This document shows positions 39,323-48,818 of a DNA stretch of 64,000 nucleotides, piece by piece. Each line of letters starts with the position of its first letter. The first letter of the stretch is position 1. The stretch spans positions 77,429 to 141,428 of the forward strand of contig CAVQZA010000012.1 of assembly GCA_963718355.1 (NCBI GenBank), given 5' to 3'. Position numbers and translations under genes: made by a program. Origin of the DNA: CAVQZA01 sp963718355. Its GTDB lineage: Bacteria; Actinomycetota; Thermoleophilia; Gaiellales; Gaiellaceae. The notes below the pieces were generated by a model, which saw only the letters and a list, made by a program, of their open reading frames with translations, had not been told where the DNA came from and ran no database searches.

Positions 39323-40656
39323 CCGTCGGCGAACAGGCGGAAGAACTCGGCCTCGGCGACGATCGCCTTCTCGAGCTCGTCGACCACGACGCGCTCGTCG
39401 GGGCCGTGGATGTTGCTGTAGCCGTCGGTGGCGCCGAAGAGCATGATCTCGGCCGCGGGCACCGCCTGCTGGAGCGCGGCCACGAGCGGGATCGAGCCAC
39501 CGGTCGCGGCCTTCGCAGAGGGAACGCCCCACGCCGTCTCCATCGCGGCCTGCATGGCCGTGTAGGCGGGGCCCGAGGTTCCGGTCGCGAAGCCCGGGCC
39601 GGTCGCGCCGGCCTCGACCTCGAGCTCGATCCCGAACGGCTTCAGCTTCTTGAGGTGCTCCATCACGGCGACCTGCGCCTCGGCGGGATCCTGCTCCGGA
39701 TGGACGCGGACGTTGAGCGTGGCGCGCGCCTGCGGCGAGACGGCATTGAGCGCGTTCTCGACTGACGGCACGTCGATCCCGGTGACGGTGATCGCCGGGC
39801 CCGACCAGAGCCGCGAGCCGAGGTCGCCGGTGCCGAAGAGCGGCAGGCCGGGCTCGACCTCGGCGAGGGCGCGGAACTCCTCCTCGTTGTAACCGGCGCC
39901 CGTCCACTCCTCGCGGCGCAGGCCGGGGACGGCCACATCGCCATTCGCATCGTGCAGGCTCGCGAGTGCGTGGAGGACCGTGATCAACGCGTCGGGCGCG
40001 GCGCCGCCGTACTGGCCGCTGTGCTTGGCGCTCGCGAGCGTGGTCACGCCGAGCGTCACCTGGGCCATGCCCCGCAACGCGACGGTGAGCGCGGGCACCC
40101 CGGGTCGCACGCTGCCCATGTCGGCGATCAGCATCGCGTCGGACGCGAAGGCCTCCGGATGCGCCTGCGGGTAGGTACCGAACGCGCCGCCGCCGACCTC
40201 CTCCTGGCCCTCGATCACGATCCTGATCCCGACCGGCGGCTTCCCGCCCCAGGCGCGCAGCGCGCCGATGTGCACCATCACGTTCGCCTTCGAGTCGGAC
40301 GCGCCGCGCCCGAAGATCGCGCCGTCACGTTCGGTCGGCTCCCACGGCGGCGAGCTCCAGAGCGACTCGTCACCGGCGGGAACGACGTCGTAGTGCGAGT
40401 AGAGCAGCACGGTCGGTGCGCCCGGAGGCGCGGGGATCGTGCCGGTCAGGACCGGCGCGGTGTCGGGAAGATTGAGCGTGAGGAGCTCCTCGACGCCCGC
40501 ACCGCGGAGCAGCTCGACCACGAGATCGTGCGCCTCCTGGAGCGGCTCGGGCGGGAAGTCGGGGAACGCGATCGAAGGGATGCGCACGAGCCGGCCGAGG
40601 TCGCTTACGACCTCCGGCATCAGCGCACTGACCTTGTCGTGGATGGTTTCAGACAT
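39319..40656 (-). CDS. M20-family dipeptidase
   Basis: 445 residues. Metal ligands are visible in YSHYDVVPAG, GRGASDSKANV, EGQEEVGG and SNIHGPDER, and a dimerisation domain lies in the middle. M20 enzymes cleave dipeptides or acyl-amino acids with two zinc ions. It converges on AbgT and diverges from the SLC13-type transporter with 26 bp between starts. Confidence 0.9.
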   Translation of the reverse strand: MSETIHDKVSALMPEVVSDLGRLVRIPSIAFPDFPPEPLQEAHDLVVELLRGAGVEELLTLNLPDTAPVLTGTIPAPPGAPTVLLYSHYDVVPAGDESLWSSPPWEPTERDGAIFGRGASDSKANVMVHIGALRAWGGKPPVGIRIVIEGQEEVGGGAFGTYPQAHPEAFASDAMLIADMGSVRPGVPALTVALRGMAQVTLGVTTLASAKHSGQYGGAAPDALITVLHALASLHDANGDVAVPGLRREEWTGAGYNEEEFRALAEVEPGLPLFGTGDLGSRLWSGPAITVTGIDVPSVENALNAVSPQARATLNVRVHPEQDPAEAQVAVMEHLKKLKPFGIELEVEAGATGPGFATGTSGPAYTAMQAAMETAWGVPSAKAATGGSIPLVAALQQAVPAAEIMLFGATDGYSNIHGPDERVVVDELEKAIVAEAEFFRLFADG

Positions 40657-40682
40657 GCGACTACCTTACTGTCCCAATCGCC

Positions 40683-42248
40683 GTGAGTGATACCACCATT
40701 ACGTTCCTCGTACTGGCGGCGGTCGTCGCCGTGTTCGTGTGGGACTACTTCCCGGTCGCGATCGTGGCGATCGGCGTCTCGGTCTCGCTCTGGGCCACCG
40801 GCGTGCTCGACCTGCACCAGGCGCTCGCCGGATTCGGCGACCCGGCGGTGATCTTCATCGGCGCGCTGTTCGTCGTGAGCGAGGCTCTCGACGCGACCGG
40901 CGTCACCTCGTGGGCCGGCCAGGAGCTGATCAGTCGCGTCGGCTCGAGCCGCACGCGCCTGGTCGTACTGATGATGCTGCTCGTCGCGCTGCTGACCGCG
41001 CTGATCAGCGTCAACGGCGCCGTCGCGGCGCTGCTGCCCGTGGTGGTCGTGATGGCGGTGCGGCTCGGCCGGTCGCCCTCGCAGCTCCTCCTGCCGCTCG
41101 CGTTCGCCGCACACGCCGGCTCGCTGCTCGTGCTCACGGGCACGCCGGTGAACGTGATCGTCTCGGAGGCCGCCGACGAGGCGGGCGTCGGCGGCTTCGG
41201 CTACTTCGAGTTCGCGCTGGTCGGGATTCCGCTCCTGATTGGCACGATCGCGATCGTGGTGCTGTTCGGCGAGCGCCTGTTGCCGAGCCGCAGCGCGAAG
41301 GTGCTGCCGCCCGACTTCAGCGACCATGCGCGGACGCTCGTCGAGCAGTACGAGCTCGAGCACAGCGCCGACGCCCTCCTGAATCGGAAGGTGGGCGTCG
41401 CCGAGGTCGTGATCCCGCCGCGCTCGAGCGCGATCGGCGAGACCGTGTTCCCGGGCATGATCACCGACAGCGGCGACCTCGTCGTCCTCGCCGTGCAGCG
41501 AAACGGCGTCGACCTGGGGCCGGACGAGTCGGTGCTCGAGGTCGGCGACACGCTGCTGCTGCAGGGGAAGTGGGCCGCGCTCGACGAGAACCTCACCGAC
41601 CCGGCGGTGCTCGTCGTCGACGCACCGGACGTCGTGCGTCGGCAGGCGGTGCCGCTCGGCCCCGGCGCGAAGCGCGCTCTCGCCGTGCTCGGGGTGATGG
41701 TGATCCTCCTGGCCACGGGCGCAGTGCCGCCGGCCATCGCGGGACTGCTCGCAGCCGCCGCGATCGTCGTGCTGCGCGTGCTCGACGTCGAGCAGAGCTA
41801 CCGCGCGATCTCGTGGACAACGGTGATCCTCGTCGCCGGGATGATCCCGCTCTCGACCGCGATGCAGGAGACGGGCGCAGCCGCGAAGCTCGCCGACGGG
41901 CTCGTGCGGATCGTCGGGGGCCACGGCGGCTATGCGCTGCTGTTCGGGCTGTTCGTGCTCACCGCGGTGCTCGGCCAGCTGATCAGCAACATGGCGACGG
42001 CGCTGATCGTGATCCCGGTGGCGGTTTCAGCCGCGTCCGACATGAACGTGTCCGCCAAGCCGGTGCTGATGGCGGTCACCGTCGCCGCGGCGGCCTCGTT
42101 CCTGACCCCGGTCGCGACGCCCGCGAACCTGATGGTGATGGGACCCGGCGGCTACAAGTTCGGCGACTACTGGAAGCTCGGGCTGCCGCTGCTCCTCCTG
42201 TTCGGCGTCGTCGCGGTCGGCCTCGTCCCCGTGTTCTGGTCGTTCTGA
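40683..42248 (+). CDS. SLC13/DASS-type anion transporter with RCK-C (TrkA-C) domain
   Basis: 521 residues from GTG 40683. N-terminal helices with SVNGAVAALLPVVVVMA and TGTPVNVIVSEAA (substrate/sodium loop), a soluble TrkA-C domain (about 215-290, EVVIPPRSSAIGETVF), and a second helical half with the mirrored loop VATPANLMVMGPGG. The family carries dicarboxylates or sulfate with Na+. The glutaminase gene starts two bases after its stop. Confidence 0.87.
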   Translation: MSDTTITFLVLAAVVAVFVWDYFPVAIVAIGVSVSLWATGVLDLHQALAGFGDPAVIFIGALFVVSEALDATGVTSWAGQELISRVGSSRTRLVVLMMLLVALLTALISVNGAVAALLPVVVVMAVRLGRSPSQLLLPLAFAAHAGSLLVLTGTPVNVIVSEAADEAGVGGFGYFEFALVGIPLLIGTIAIVVLFGERLLPSRSAKVLPPDFSDHARTLVEQYELEHSADALLNRKVGVAEVVIPPRSSAIGETVFPGMITDSGDLVVLAVQRNGVDLGPDESVLEVGDTLLLQGKWAALDENLTDPAVLVVDAPDVVRRQAVPLGPGAKRALAVLGVMVILLATGAVPPAIAGLLAAAAIVVLRVLDVEQSYRAISWTTVILVAGMIPLSTAMQETGAAAKLADGLVRIVGGHGGYALLFGLFVLTAVLGQLISNMATALIVIPVAVSAASDMNVSAKPVLMAVTVAAAASFLTPVATPANLMVMGPGGYKFGDYWKLGLPLLLLFGVVAVGLVPVFWSF

Positions 42249-42249
42249 G

Positions 42250-43206
42250 GTGACCGGCGAGTTCGTCTCCACCGGGCACCTGCCCTCCGGCGACCGGGTC
42301 GCCGAGCTCGTGACCGAGGCCTACGAGCGCTACCGCTCCGACACGGCCGGCGAGAACTCCGCGGTCTACCCCGCGCTGGCCGCGGTGCGAAGCGACTGCT
42401 TCGGCATCTGCGTGGCGGACACCGGCGGCGAGGTCTTCGCGGTCGGCGACGCGGAGGTCGAGTTCACGGTGATGAGCGTGTCGAAGCCGTTCGTCTTCGC
42501 GCTCGTGTGCCAGGCGCTCGGGCCCGAGCAGGCCCGCGAGAAGCTCGGCGTCAACGGCACCGGCCTCCCGTTCAACTCGCTCGAGGCGGTGGAACGAAGC
42601 GGCGACGGGCGCACGAACCCGATGGTGAACCCCGGCGCGATCGCGACGACGAGCCTGCTCGGCGACTGGCGGGCGATCCGCGATGGCCTCTCCGCCTTCG
42701 CGGGACACGAGCTGACGCTGAACGAGGAGGTCTACCGCTCCGCCTCCGACACGAACGAGCGAAACCAGCAGCTCGCGCGGCTGCTCGAGCGATTCGAGCG
42801 AATCTACCGCGATCCCGAGGAGGCGGTCGATCTCTACACCAGGCAGTGCTCGCTGAACGTGACCGCGAAGGACCTCGCGGTAATGGGCGCGACCCTGGCC
42901 GACGGCGGCGTCAACCCGCTCACCAGGCAGCGCGTCGTCGACCAGGACGTCTGCCGCTATACGCTCGCCGTGATGACGACCGCCGGCCTGTACGAGACCT
43001 CCGGCGACTGGCTCTACGACGTCGGCCTGCCGGGGAAGAGCGGGATCGGCGGCGGGATCGTCACCGTCTCGCCCGGCAAGGGCGGGCTCGGGACTTTCGC
43101 ACCGCGGCTCGACGAGGCCGGGAACAGCGTCAAGGGCCAGCTCGCGGCGCGGTTCCTCTCGGCGCAGCTCGGCCTCGACCTCTTTGCCTCGAGGCCCGAG
43201 GCGTGA
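42250..43206 (+). CDS. glsA: Glutaminase A
   Basis: 318 residues from GTG 42250. Serine-dependent glutaminase motifs: SVSKPFVFAL (SxxK), NPMVNPGAIATTSL, CSLNVTAKDLAVMG and LPGKSGIGGGI. It converts glutamine to glutamate and ammonia. It sits between a carboxylate transporter and a membrane protein in one tightly packed transcription unit (overlap GTGA with the next gene). Confidence 0.93.
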   Translation: MTGEFVSTGHLPSGDRVAELVTEAYERYRSDTAGENSAVYPALAAVRSDCFGICVADTGGEVFAVGDAEVEFTVMSVSKPFVFALVCQALGPEQAREKLGVNGTGLPFNSLEAVERSGDGRTNPMVNPGAIATTSLLGDWRAIRDGLSAFAGHELTLNEEVYRSASDTNERNQQLARLLERFERIYRDPEEAVDLYTRQCSLNVTAKDLAVMGATLADGGVNPLTRQRVVDQDVCRYTLAVMTTAGLYETSGDWLYDVGLPGKSGIGGGIVTVSPGKGGLGTFAPRLDEAGNSVKGQLAARFLSAQLGLDLFASRPEA

Positions 43207-45110
43207 GGGCGCTCCTCCTCGCAGTCGCGATCGCCCTCGTGGTCCCGTCGCTCGCCGGCGCCTCGCTCAAGGACGAGCAGGAGCTCGCCGCCCGCTACGC
43301 ACCGGAGGTGAAGCTCGTCGCCCAGGCCCAGGAGTGCGGCTCCGGCGAGTCGTACCGGCCGATCGACGTCAACGCGCTCTTCGGCCAGCAGACCGTCGCG
43401 CTGCGCGGCCCGTGGGGCGCCGGCGACCTCGTGAAGATCGCGCCCGCGGCGAACGACCTCACAGCGGCGCGCTACGAGTACCACCTCGACTTCCCGGGCA
43501 GCGCGCTCGACCCCGGCTGCGGCTACGAGAAGTGGTCGCAGCTCGTCACGGCCGGGACGAAGCCAACCGTCTACGCGCACGTCGCGACCGATCCCGCCCA
43601 CCCCGGCAAGCTCGCGCTCCAGTACTGGCTCTACTACGTCTTCAACGACTGGAACAACACCCACGAGGGCGACTGGGAGATGATCCAGCTCGACTTCGAC
43701 GCCGCCACGGCCGCGGAGGCGCTCACCAAGACGCCGACGCAGGTCGGCTACAGCCAGCACGAGGGCGCCGAGCGCGCGAAGTGGGGCGACGAGAAGCTCC
43801 AGCTCGTCGACGGCACCCATCCCGTCGTGCATCCGGCCGCCGGCTCGCACGCGAACTTCTACGGCGAGGCGCTCTACCTCGGCAGCTCGGCCTCAGAGGG
43901 CGTGGGCTGCGACGACACGCGCGGCCCGACGCTCGATCTCCGGCCCGTGGTGCAGACGATCCCGAGCGATCCGGCGGCCGCGCTGAAGGCCTTCCCGTGG
44001 ATCGGCTTCGCGGGCCGCTGGGGCGAGCTCCAGCCCGCGTTCTTCAACGGCCCGACCGGCCCGAACCTGAAGACGCAATGGACCGAGCCGATCACGTGGT
44101 CGTCGACCGACTGGCGCAGCGGCAGCATCGCGGTGCCCGGCGGCGGCGCGGTCGGGACCGGCGCGACGGACTTCTTCTGCAGCGCGGTCGCCAGGGGCTC
44201 GAACTTCATTCGCCGCAGCATCGACAACCCACTGCCCGCACTGCTCACACTTGCCGCGCTCGCGGTCCTGATCGTCTTCGTCCTCACGCGTACGTCGTGG
44301 CGGCCTGCGACGCCGTTTCGCCTCGCGCGCCGCCGTGCGTGGGGCCAGATTCTGTCCGCCGCGTTCACGATGTACGGCCGGCGGCTCTGGCTCTTCCTCG
44401 GGATCGGGATCTTCGTCCTGCCGATCTCGGTGGTCGTGACAGTGCTCCAGGCCGGGCTGATCCATGCCTCGCGCGTCTTCGGCACCGAGTCGCAGGGAGA
44501 GTTGCGCGGCTTCATCGTCTGGGCCGTGCTCACCGTCGGCACCGCGCTGACGCTCGTCGGGCTGGGGTTCGTGATGGCGGCGACCGCCCGCGCGCTGGCC
44601 GAGCTCGACGAGGGGCGAACGATCTCGCCGCTGCGCGCCTACCGGATGGCGACCGACTCGATCCGGCCGCTGCTCGGCGCGCTCGCGCTCGCGTCGATCG
44701 TGATCTCCATCTGCTTCACGACGGTGTTCCTGATCCCGATCGCGATCTGGCTCGCCGTGCGCTGGGCGCTGCTCGTGCCCGCGATCGAGCTCGAGCACCG
44801 CCGCGCCTTCGCAGCGCTGCGCCGGAGCGGGCGGCTCGTCAGCCACGGCTGGCTGAAGGTCGGCTCGCTGATCGTCGTCGGAGCCGCGCTCGCGCTGCTG
44901 GCCGGCCCGTTCCTCGGAGCGCTGCTGATCCTGGTCACGAACGTGCCGCTCGTGTGGATCAACGTGATCTCCGGCCTCGTCTACGCCGTCGCGATGCCGC
45001 TCGTCGCGCTCGCGACGGTCTATGTCTATTTCGACATGCGCGTCCGGGACGAGCTCGCGGCGGAGCGCGGGCCCGAGCAGCTGCCCGCCGAGATCGAATT
45101 CTCGGGCTGA
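43203..45110 (+). CDS. Vps62-like secreted domain fused to a multi-helix membrane domain
   Basis: 635 residues from GTG 43203, which overlaps the glutaminase stop. Signal peptide (1-20), an extracellular Vps62-related domain (about 25-330) with NNTHEGDWEMIQLDF and AAGSHANFY, one helix at about 345-365, then a C-terminal membrane domain of about six helices (about 385-615) like the glycerophosphoryl-diester/DUF7544-type membrane region. The joint role is unknown; Vps62-like domains are found in eukaryotes and actinobacteria without a settled function. Confidence 0.78.
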   Translation: MRALLLAVAIALVVPSLAGASLKDEQELAARYAPEVKLVAQAQECGSGESYRPIDVNALFGQQTVALRGPWGAGDLVKIAPAANDLTAARYEYHLDFPGSALDPGCGYEKWSQLVTAGTKPTVYAHVATDPAHPGKLALQYWLYYVFNDWNNTHEGDWEMIQLDFDAATAAEALTKTPTQVGYSQHEGAERAKWGDEKLQLVDGTHPVVHPAAGSHANFYGEALYLGSSASEGVGCDDTRGPTLDLRPVVQTIPSDPAAALKAFPWIGFAGRWGELQPAFFNGPTGPNLKTQWTEPITWSSTDWRSGSIAVPGGGAVGTGATDFFCSAVARGSNFIRRSIDNPLPALLTLAALAVLIVFVLTRTSWRPATPFRLARRRAWGQILSAAFTMYGRRLWLFLGIGIFVLPISVVVTVLQAGLIHASRVFGTESQGELRGFIVWAVLTVGTALTLVGLGFVMAATARALAELDEGRTISPLRAYRMATDSIRPLLGALALASIVISICFTTVFLIPIAIWLAVRWALLVPAIELEHRRAFAALRRSGRLVSHGWLKVGSLIVVGAALALLAGPFLGALLILVTNVPLVWINVISGLVYAVAMPLVALATVYVYFDMRVRDELAAERGPEQLPAEIEFSG

Positions 45111-45186
45111 ACGCGTAAACTGTCGCGAGCGAGCGTGCGACAGCGGAGTCGCCACATTCGAGCGACGGGGCTCGGCGACAAAGATC

Positions 45187-46647
45187 ATGCCCACGTCCGC
45201 CAACACATCAATCCTCGGGCTCGAGGCCGGCTACGAGACCGGTGCGTTCTTCGACGAGATGTTCGAGGCGCCCGGCAAGCCGCGGCCGCACTACCAGGTG
45301 CTCGCCGAGCAGCTCGCCAGGCTGACCGTCGAGGAGTTCGAGGAGCGCCGCCGCGCGGTCGACGACTCGTTCCTGAACGCGGGGATCGGCTTCACCGTCT
45401 ACGGCCAGGACGAAGGGCTCGAGCGGATCTTCCCGTTCGACCTGATCCCGCGCATCATCCCGGGCGACGAATGGGCCCACATCGAGCGCGGGCTCATCCA
45501 GCGCGTGCGCGCGCTCAACCACTTCCTCGACGACGTCTACCACGATCAGAAGATCCTGCGCGAGGGCCTGATCCCCGCCGCCCTCGTCTTCGGCGCCCGT
45601 CATTTCCGCCGCGAGATGATCGGCGTCGATCCACCCGGCGGCGTCTACGCCCACGTGGCCGGAGTGGACCTCGTCCGCGACGACAACGGTGAGTATCTCG
45701 TGCTCGAGGACAACCTGCGCTCGCCCTCCGGCGCCAGCTACATGCTCGAGAACCGTGCGGCGATGAAGCGCGAGTTCGCGCCCCTCTACGAGCGCTACGG
45801 CGTGCTCGCGATCGAGCAGTACCCGCAGGAGCTGCTCGCCGCGCTCCGCCAGGTTGCGCCGCCGGCCGCGTCGATGCCCACCGTCGTCCTGCTCACCCCG
45901 GGCATCCACAACTCGGCCTACTTCGAGCACTCGTTCCTGGCACGGACGATGGGAGTCGAGCTCGTCGAGGGCGGCGACCTGCTCTGCCATGACGACGTCG
46001 TCTACATGCGCACGACGCAGGGCCTGCAGCGCGTCGACGTGATCTACCGTCGCGTCGACGACGAGTTCCTCGATCCGCTGGTCTTCCGCGAGGACTCTAT
46101 GCTCGGCGCGCCCGGCCTCCTCAACGCGTATCGCGCCGGCAACGTGACGATCGCGAACGCGCCCGGGACGGGAGTCGCGGACGACAAGGCCGTGTACCGA
46201 TACGTACCGGAGATGATCCGCTACTACCTCGGCGAGGAGCCCGTGCTCGGCAACGTCCCGACCTACCTCGGAGTCGACGAGGCGGATCGCCGCTATATCG
46301 TCGAGCACCTCGACGAGCTCGTGGTGAAGACGGTGGACGGCAGCGGCGGCTACGGGATGCTGATCGGCCCGGTCGCGAGCGCGAAGGAGCGCGAGACGTT
46401 TCGCCGCGCCGTCAAGGCGAACCCGCGCGAGTTCATCGCCCAGCCGACGCTGGCGTTGAGCCGGATGCCGATCTACGACGAGTCGCTGCGGCCCGCGCAC
46501 GTCGACCTGCGCCCGTTCGTCCTCTCGAGCCGCATCACGAGTGTCGTGCCCGGCGGACTGACCCGCGCCGCGCTGCGCGAGGGCTCGCTCGTCGTCAACT
46601 CCTCGCAGGGCGGCGGCAGCAAGGACACCTGGGTGCTGAGGCCCTGA
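45187..46647 (+). CDS. Circularly permuted ATP-grasp type 2 protein
   Basis: 486 residues from ATG 45187. Family motifs ENLRSPSGASYMLENR, LTPGIHNSAYFEHSFLAR, VKTVDGSGGYGMLIGP and NSSQGGGSKDTWVL. These ATP-grasp proteins are thought to form an amide or peptide bond with the product handled by the neighbouring alpha-E and transglutaminase-like proteins. It overlaps the alpha-E gene by one base. Confidence 0.9.
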   Translation: MPTSANTSILGLEAGYETGAFFDEMFEAPGKPRPHYQVLAEQLARLTVEEFEERRRAVDDSFLNAGIGFTVYGQDEGLERIFPFDLIPRIIPGDEWAHIERGLIQRVRALNHFLDDVYHDQKILREGLIPAALVFGARHFRREMIGVDPPGGVYAHVAGVDLVRDDNGEYLVLEDNLRSPSGASYMLENRAAMKREFAPLYERYGVLAIEQYPQELLAALRQVAPPAASMPTVVLLTPGIHNSAYFEHSFLARTMGVELVEGGDLLCHDDVVYMRTTQGLQRVDVIYRRVDDEFLDPLVFREDSMLGAPGLLNAYRAGNVTIANAPGTGVADDKAVYRYVPEMIRYYLGEEPVLGNVPTYLGVDEADRRYIVEHLDELVVKTVDGSGGYGMLIGPVASAKERETFRRAVKANPREFIAQPTLALSRMPIYDESLRPAHVDLRPFVLSSRITSVVPGGLTRAALREGSLVVNSSQGGGSKDTWVLRP

Positions 46648-47609
46648 TGCTGAGCCGGGTCGCAGAGTCGCTCTACTGGACGGGCCGCTACATCGAGCGG
46701 GCAGAGGACACGAGCCGCCTCCTGCACGTCAACTTCAACGCGCTGCTCGACGCCGAGTCGGCCGATCGCGGGCGCGCGTGGCGCGACCTGATCCTGCTCG
46801 TCGGCCTCGACGACGTCTTCAAGGAGCACTTCTCCGAGTACACGGCGCAGACGGTGACCGAGTTCATGCTCTGGCATCCGGCGAACCCCGATGCCGTCAC
46901 CGCCTGCGTCGCGCGCGCGCGAGAGAACGCACGTGGCGCGCGCGAGCAGATCTCGAGCGAGATGTGGGAGCACCTGAACCGGCTGCACCTGCGCGTCTCG
47001 CGGCTCCGGCCCGAGGCGGTGCTCGCCTCGCCGCACGACTTCTTCGTGCGCGTCCGCGACGGCTCGCACTCTTTCCAGGGCATCACGAAGGCGACGCTCT
47101 CGCGCGGCGAGGCGTACGAGTTCCTCGAGCTCGGCGGGCACCTGGAGCGCGCCGACTCGACCTCGCGGCTGCTCTCGATCAAGGTGCCGGGACTGATCAC
47201 GGCCGAAGAGGGCGCGCGGACCAGTGCACGGCTCTCGAGCCTGCTCAAGTCGTGCGGCGCCTTCGAGGCGTTCCGCAAGCAGGAGAGCGACGAGCTGCGC
47301 GCGGCGCGAGTGGTCTCGTTCCTGCTGCTCGAGCGGCGCTTTCCCCGCGCGGTGTGCTTCACCCTCGAGCTGTCGCTGAACGCGATTCGCGCGATCTCGG
47401 GCGATGCACTCCGCCCGGAGCGGGCGATCGGCCGCGTCTTCTCGGAGCTCGCCTTCACCGAGCTGCACGAGCTCGACTGGACGACCGAGCTCCTGCTCGG
47501 GCGCGTGATGCGCGGGATCTTCGACGCCGCCGACGAGATCGCAGCCGGCTACTTCACGACGCGCACCGTCCCGCCCGGCCCCTACGCCCAGCAGCAGGCG
47601 CAGCAGTGA
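46647..47609 (+). CDS. Alpha-E domain protein
   Basis: 320 residues, nearly all helical, starting MLSRVAESLYWTGRYIERAE, the hallmark alpha-E beginning. Conserved segments include HSFQGITKATLSRGEAYEFL and GRHLERADSTSRLL-like ELGGHLERADSTSRLL. Always found next to ATP-grasp type 2 and transglutaminase-like genes, as here (TGATG and GTGA overlaps on both sides). Its biochemical role is unproven. Confidence 0.9.
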   Translation: MLSRVAESLYWTGRYIERAEDTSRLLHVNFNALLDAESADRGRAWRDLILLVGLDDVFKEHFSEYTAQTVTEFMLWHPANPDAVTACVARARENARGAREQISSEMWEHLNRLHLRVSRLRPEAVLASPHDFFVRVRDGSHSFQGITKATLSRGEAYEFLELGGHLERADSTSRLLSIKVPGLITAEEGARTSARLSSLLKSCGAFEAFRKQESDELRAARVVSFLLLERRFPRAVCFTLELSLNAIRAISGDALRPERAIGRVFSELAFTELHELDWTTELLLGRVMRGIFDAADEIAAGYFTTRTVPPGPYAQQQAQQ

Positions 47610-48391
47610 TCCTCCGCGTCGAGCACACCACGGAGCTCCATTACGACAAGCCGATCGCGGAGGCCTACACCGAGCTCCGCCTTCGTCCGCTCGAGGGCGG
47701 CGGCCAGCACTGCTCCGCGTTCCGGCTCACCACCGAGCCGCACGCCCTGCGCGTCCGCGAGTACCGCGACCACTACGGCAACGACGTCCACCACTTCGAC
47801 GTGCTCGAGTCGCACGACCGGCTCGCGGTGACCGCGGTGAGCGAGGTCTGGACGCCGCTCGCCCTCGTCACCGATCGCGACCCGCCGACCCCGCTCGAGC
47901 GCCACGACTATCTCCATCCCACCGACTTCACGCCGTTCTCCAAGAGCGTCCGCGAGTTCGCCGCCGGCCACTCGGGCCCACACGAGCTGATGCACGCCGT
48001 CCACGCCGACCTCGTCTACGACACGAGCGCCACCGACGTGCAGACGCGCGCCGACGAGGTGCTCTCGCTCGGTCGCGGCGTCTGCCAGGACTTCGCCCAC
48101 GTGATGCTGGCCGCGTGCCGCAGCACGGGCACTGCCGCCCGCTACGTCAGCGGCTACCTCTACGACCAGACGCTCGTGGGCGACAACGCCGCCTCGCATG
48201 CCTGGGTCGACGTCTGGGACGAGGAGCGGGGCTGGCTCGCGCTCGACCCGACCCACGATCGCGAGCAGACCGAGGCGTACGTTCGGGTCGCGGTCGGCCG
48301 CGACTACAACGACGTGCCGCCGACGCGCGGCGTCTACACCGGCTCGGCGAGCGAGACGCTCTCCGTGCGCGTGGGACTACAGGCGCTCTAG
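47606..48391 (+). CDS. Transglutaminase-like cysteine protease of the ATP-grasp cluster
   Basis: 261 residues from GTG 47606. An N-terminal beta domain (VEHTTELHYDKPIAEAYTEL) and a papain-like core with Cys in GRGVCQDFAHVML, His in ASHAWVDVW and Asp in LALDPTHDR. In this conserved cluster the enzyme is expected to cut or transfer the peptide product of the ATP-grasp enzyme. The end overlaps the converging flavin/F420 gene by 15 bp. Confidence 0.92.
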   Translation: MILRVEHTTELHYDKPIAEAYTELRLRPLEGGGQHCSAFRLTTEPHALRVREYRDHYGNDVHHFDVLESHDRLAVTAVSEVWTPLALVTDRDPPTPLERHDYLHPTDFTPFSKSVREFAAGHSGPHELMHAVHADLVYDTSATDVQTRADEVLSLGRGVCQDFAHVMLAACRSTGTAARYVSGYLYDQTLVGDNAASHAWVDVWDEERGWLALDPTHDREQTEAYVRVAVGRDYNDVPPTRGVYTGSASETLSVRVGLQAL

Positions 48392-48796
48392 GACCACGAC
48401 GGGGATCTCGCGGTCGGTCTTCTCGGCGTAGTCGTCGTACGCGGGCCACTGCAGCGCCGCGAGCTTCCAGAGCCGCTCGCGCTCCTCGCCGCTCGCGGTC
48501 CGGGCCGTCGCGGGGAACACCTCGTCCATGACCTGGAGCTCGACGTTCGGCTCCTTGGCGAGGTTCTGGTACCAGCCGGGATGCTCGGGCGCGCCGCCCT
48601 TCGACGCGATGATCACGTAGGCGTCGCCCGCGTTCTCGTAGATCAGCGGCGCGGTACGGGGCTCGCCGGTCGTGCGGCCCTTCGTGGTGAGGAGGAGGAT
48701 CTTCGAGCCGTTGCGCCAGATGTGGCCGACCTCGCCGCCCGTCTCCCGGTAGCGCTCGACGTGCGCGTCGCCGAAGAGGTTTTCCGCCTCGCTCAT
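48377..48796 (-). CDS. Deazaflavin (F420)-dependent nitroreductase-family protein
   Basis: 139 residues from ATG 48796. GSKILLLTTKGRTTGEPRTAPL and PGWYQNLAKEPNVELQV are the signatures of the DDN/DUF385 split-barrel family. Members use F420H2 to reduce quinones and other substrates, which supports an actinobacterial host. It lies between two plus-strand genes. Confidence 0.9.
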   Translation of the reverse strand: MSEAENLFGDAHVERYRETGGEVGHIWRNGSKILLLTTKGRTTGEPRTAPLIYENAGDAYVIIASKGGAPEHPGWYQNLAKEPNVELQVMDEVFPATARTASGEERERLWKLAALQWPAYDDYAEKTDREIPVVVLERL

Positions 48797-48818
48797 ACCC
48801 CGTAGATTACTCGCTGCG

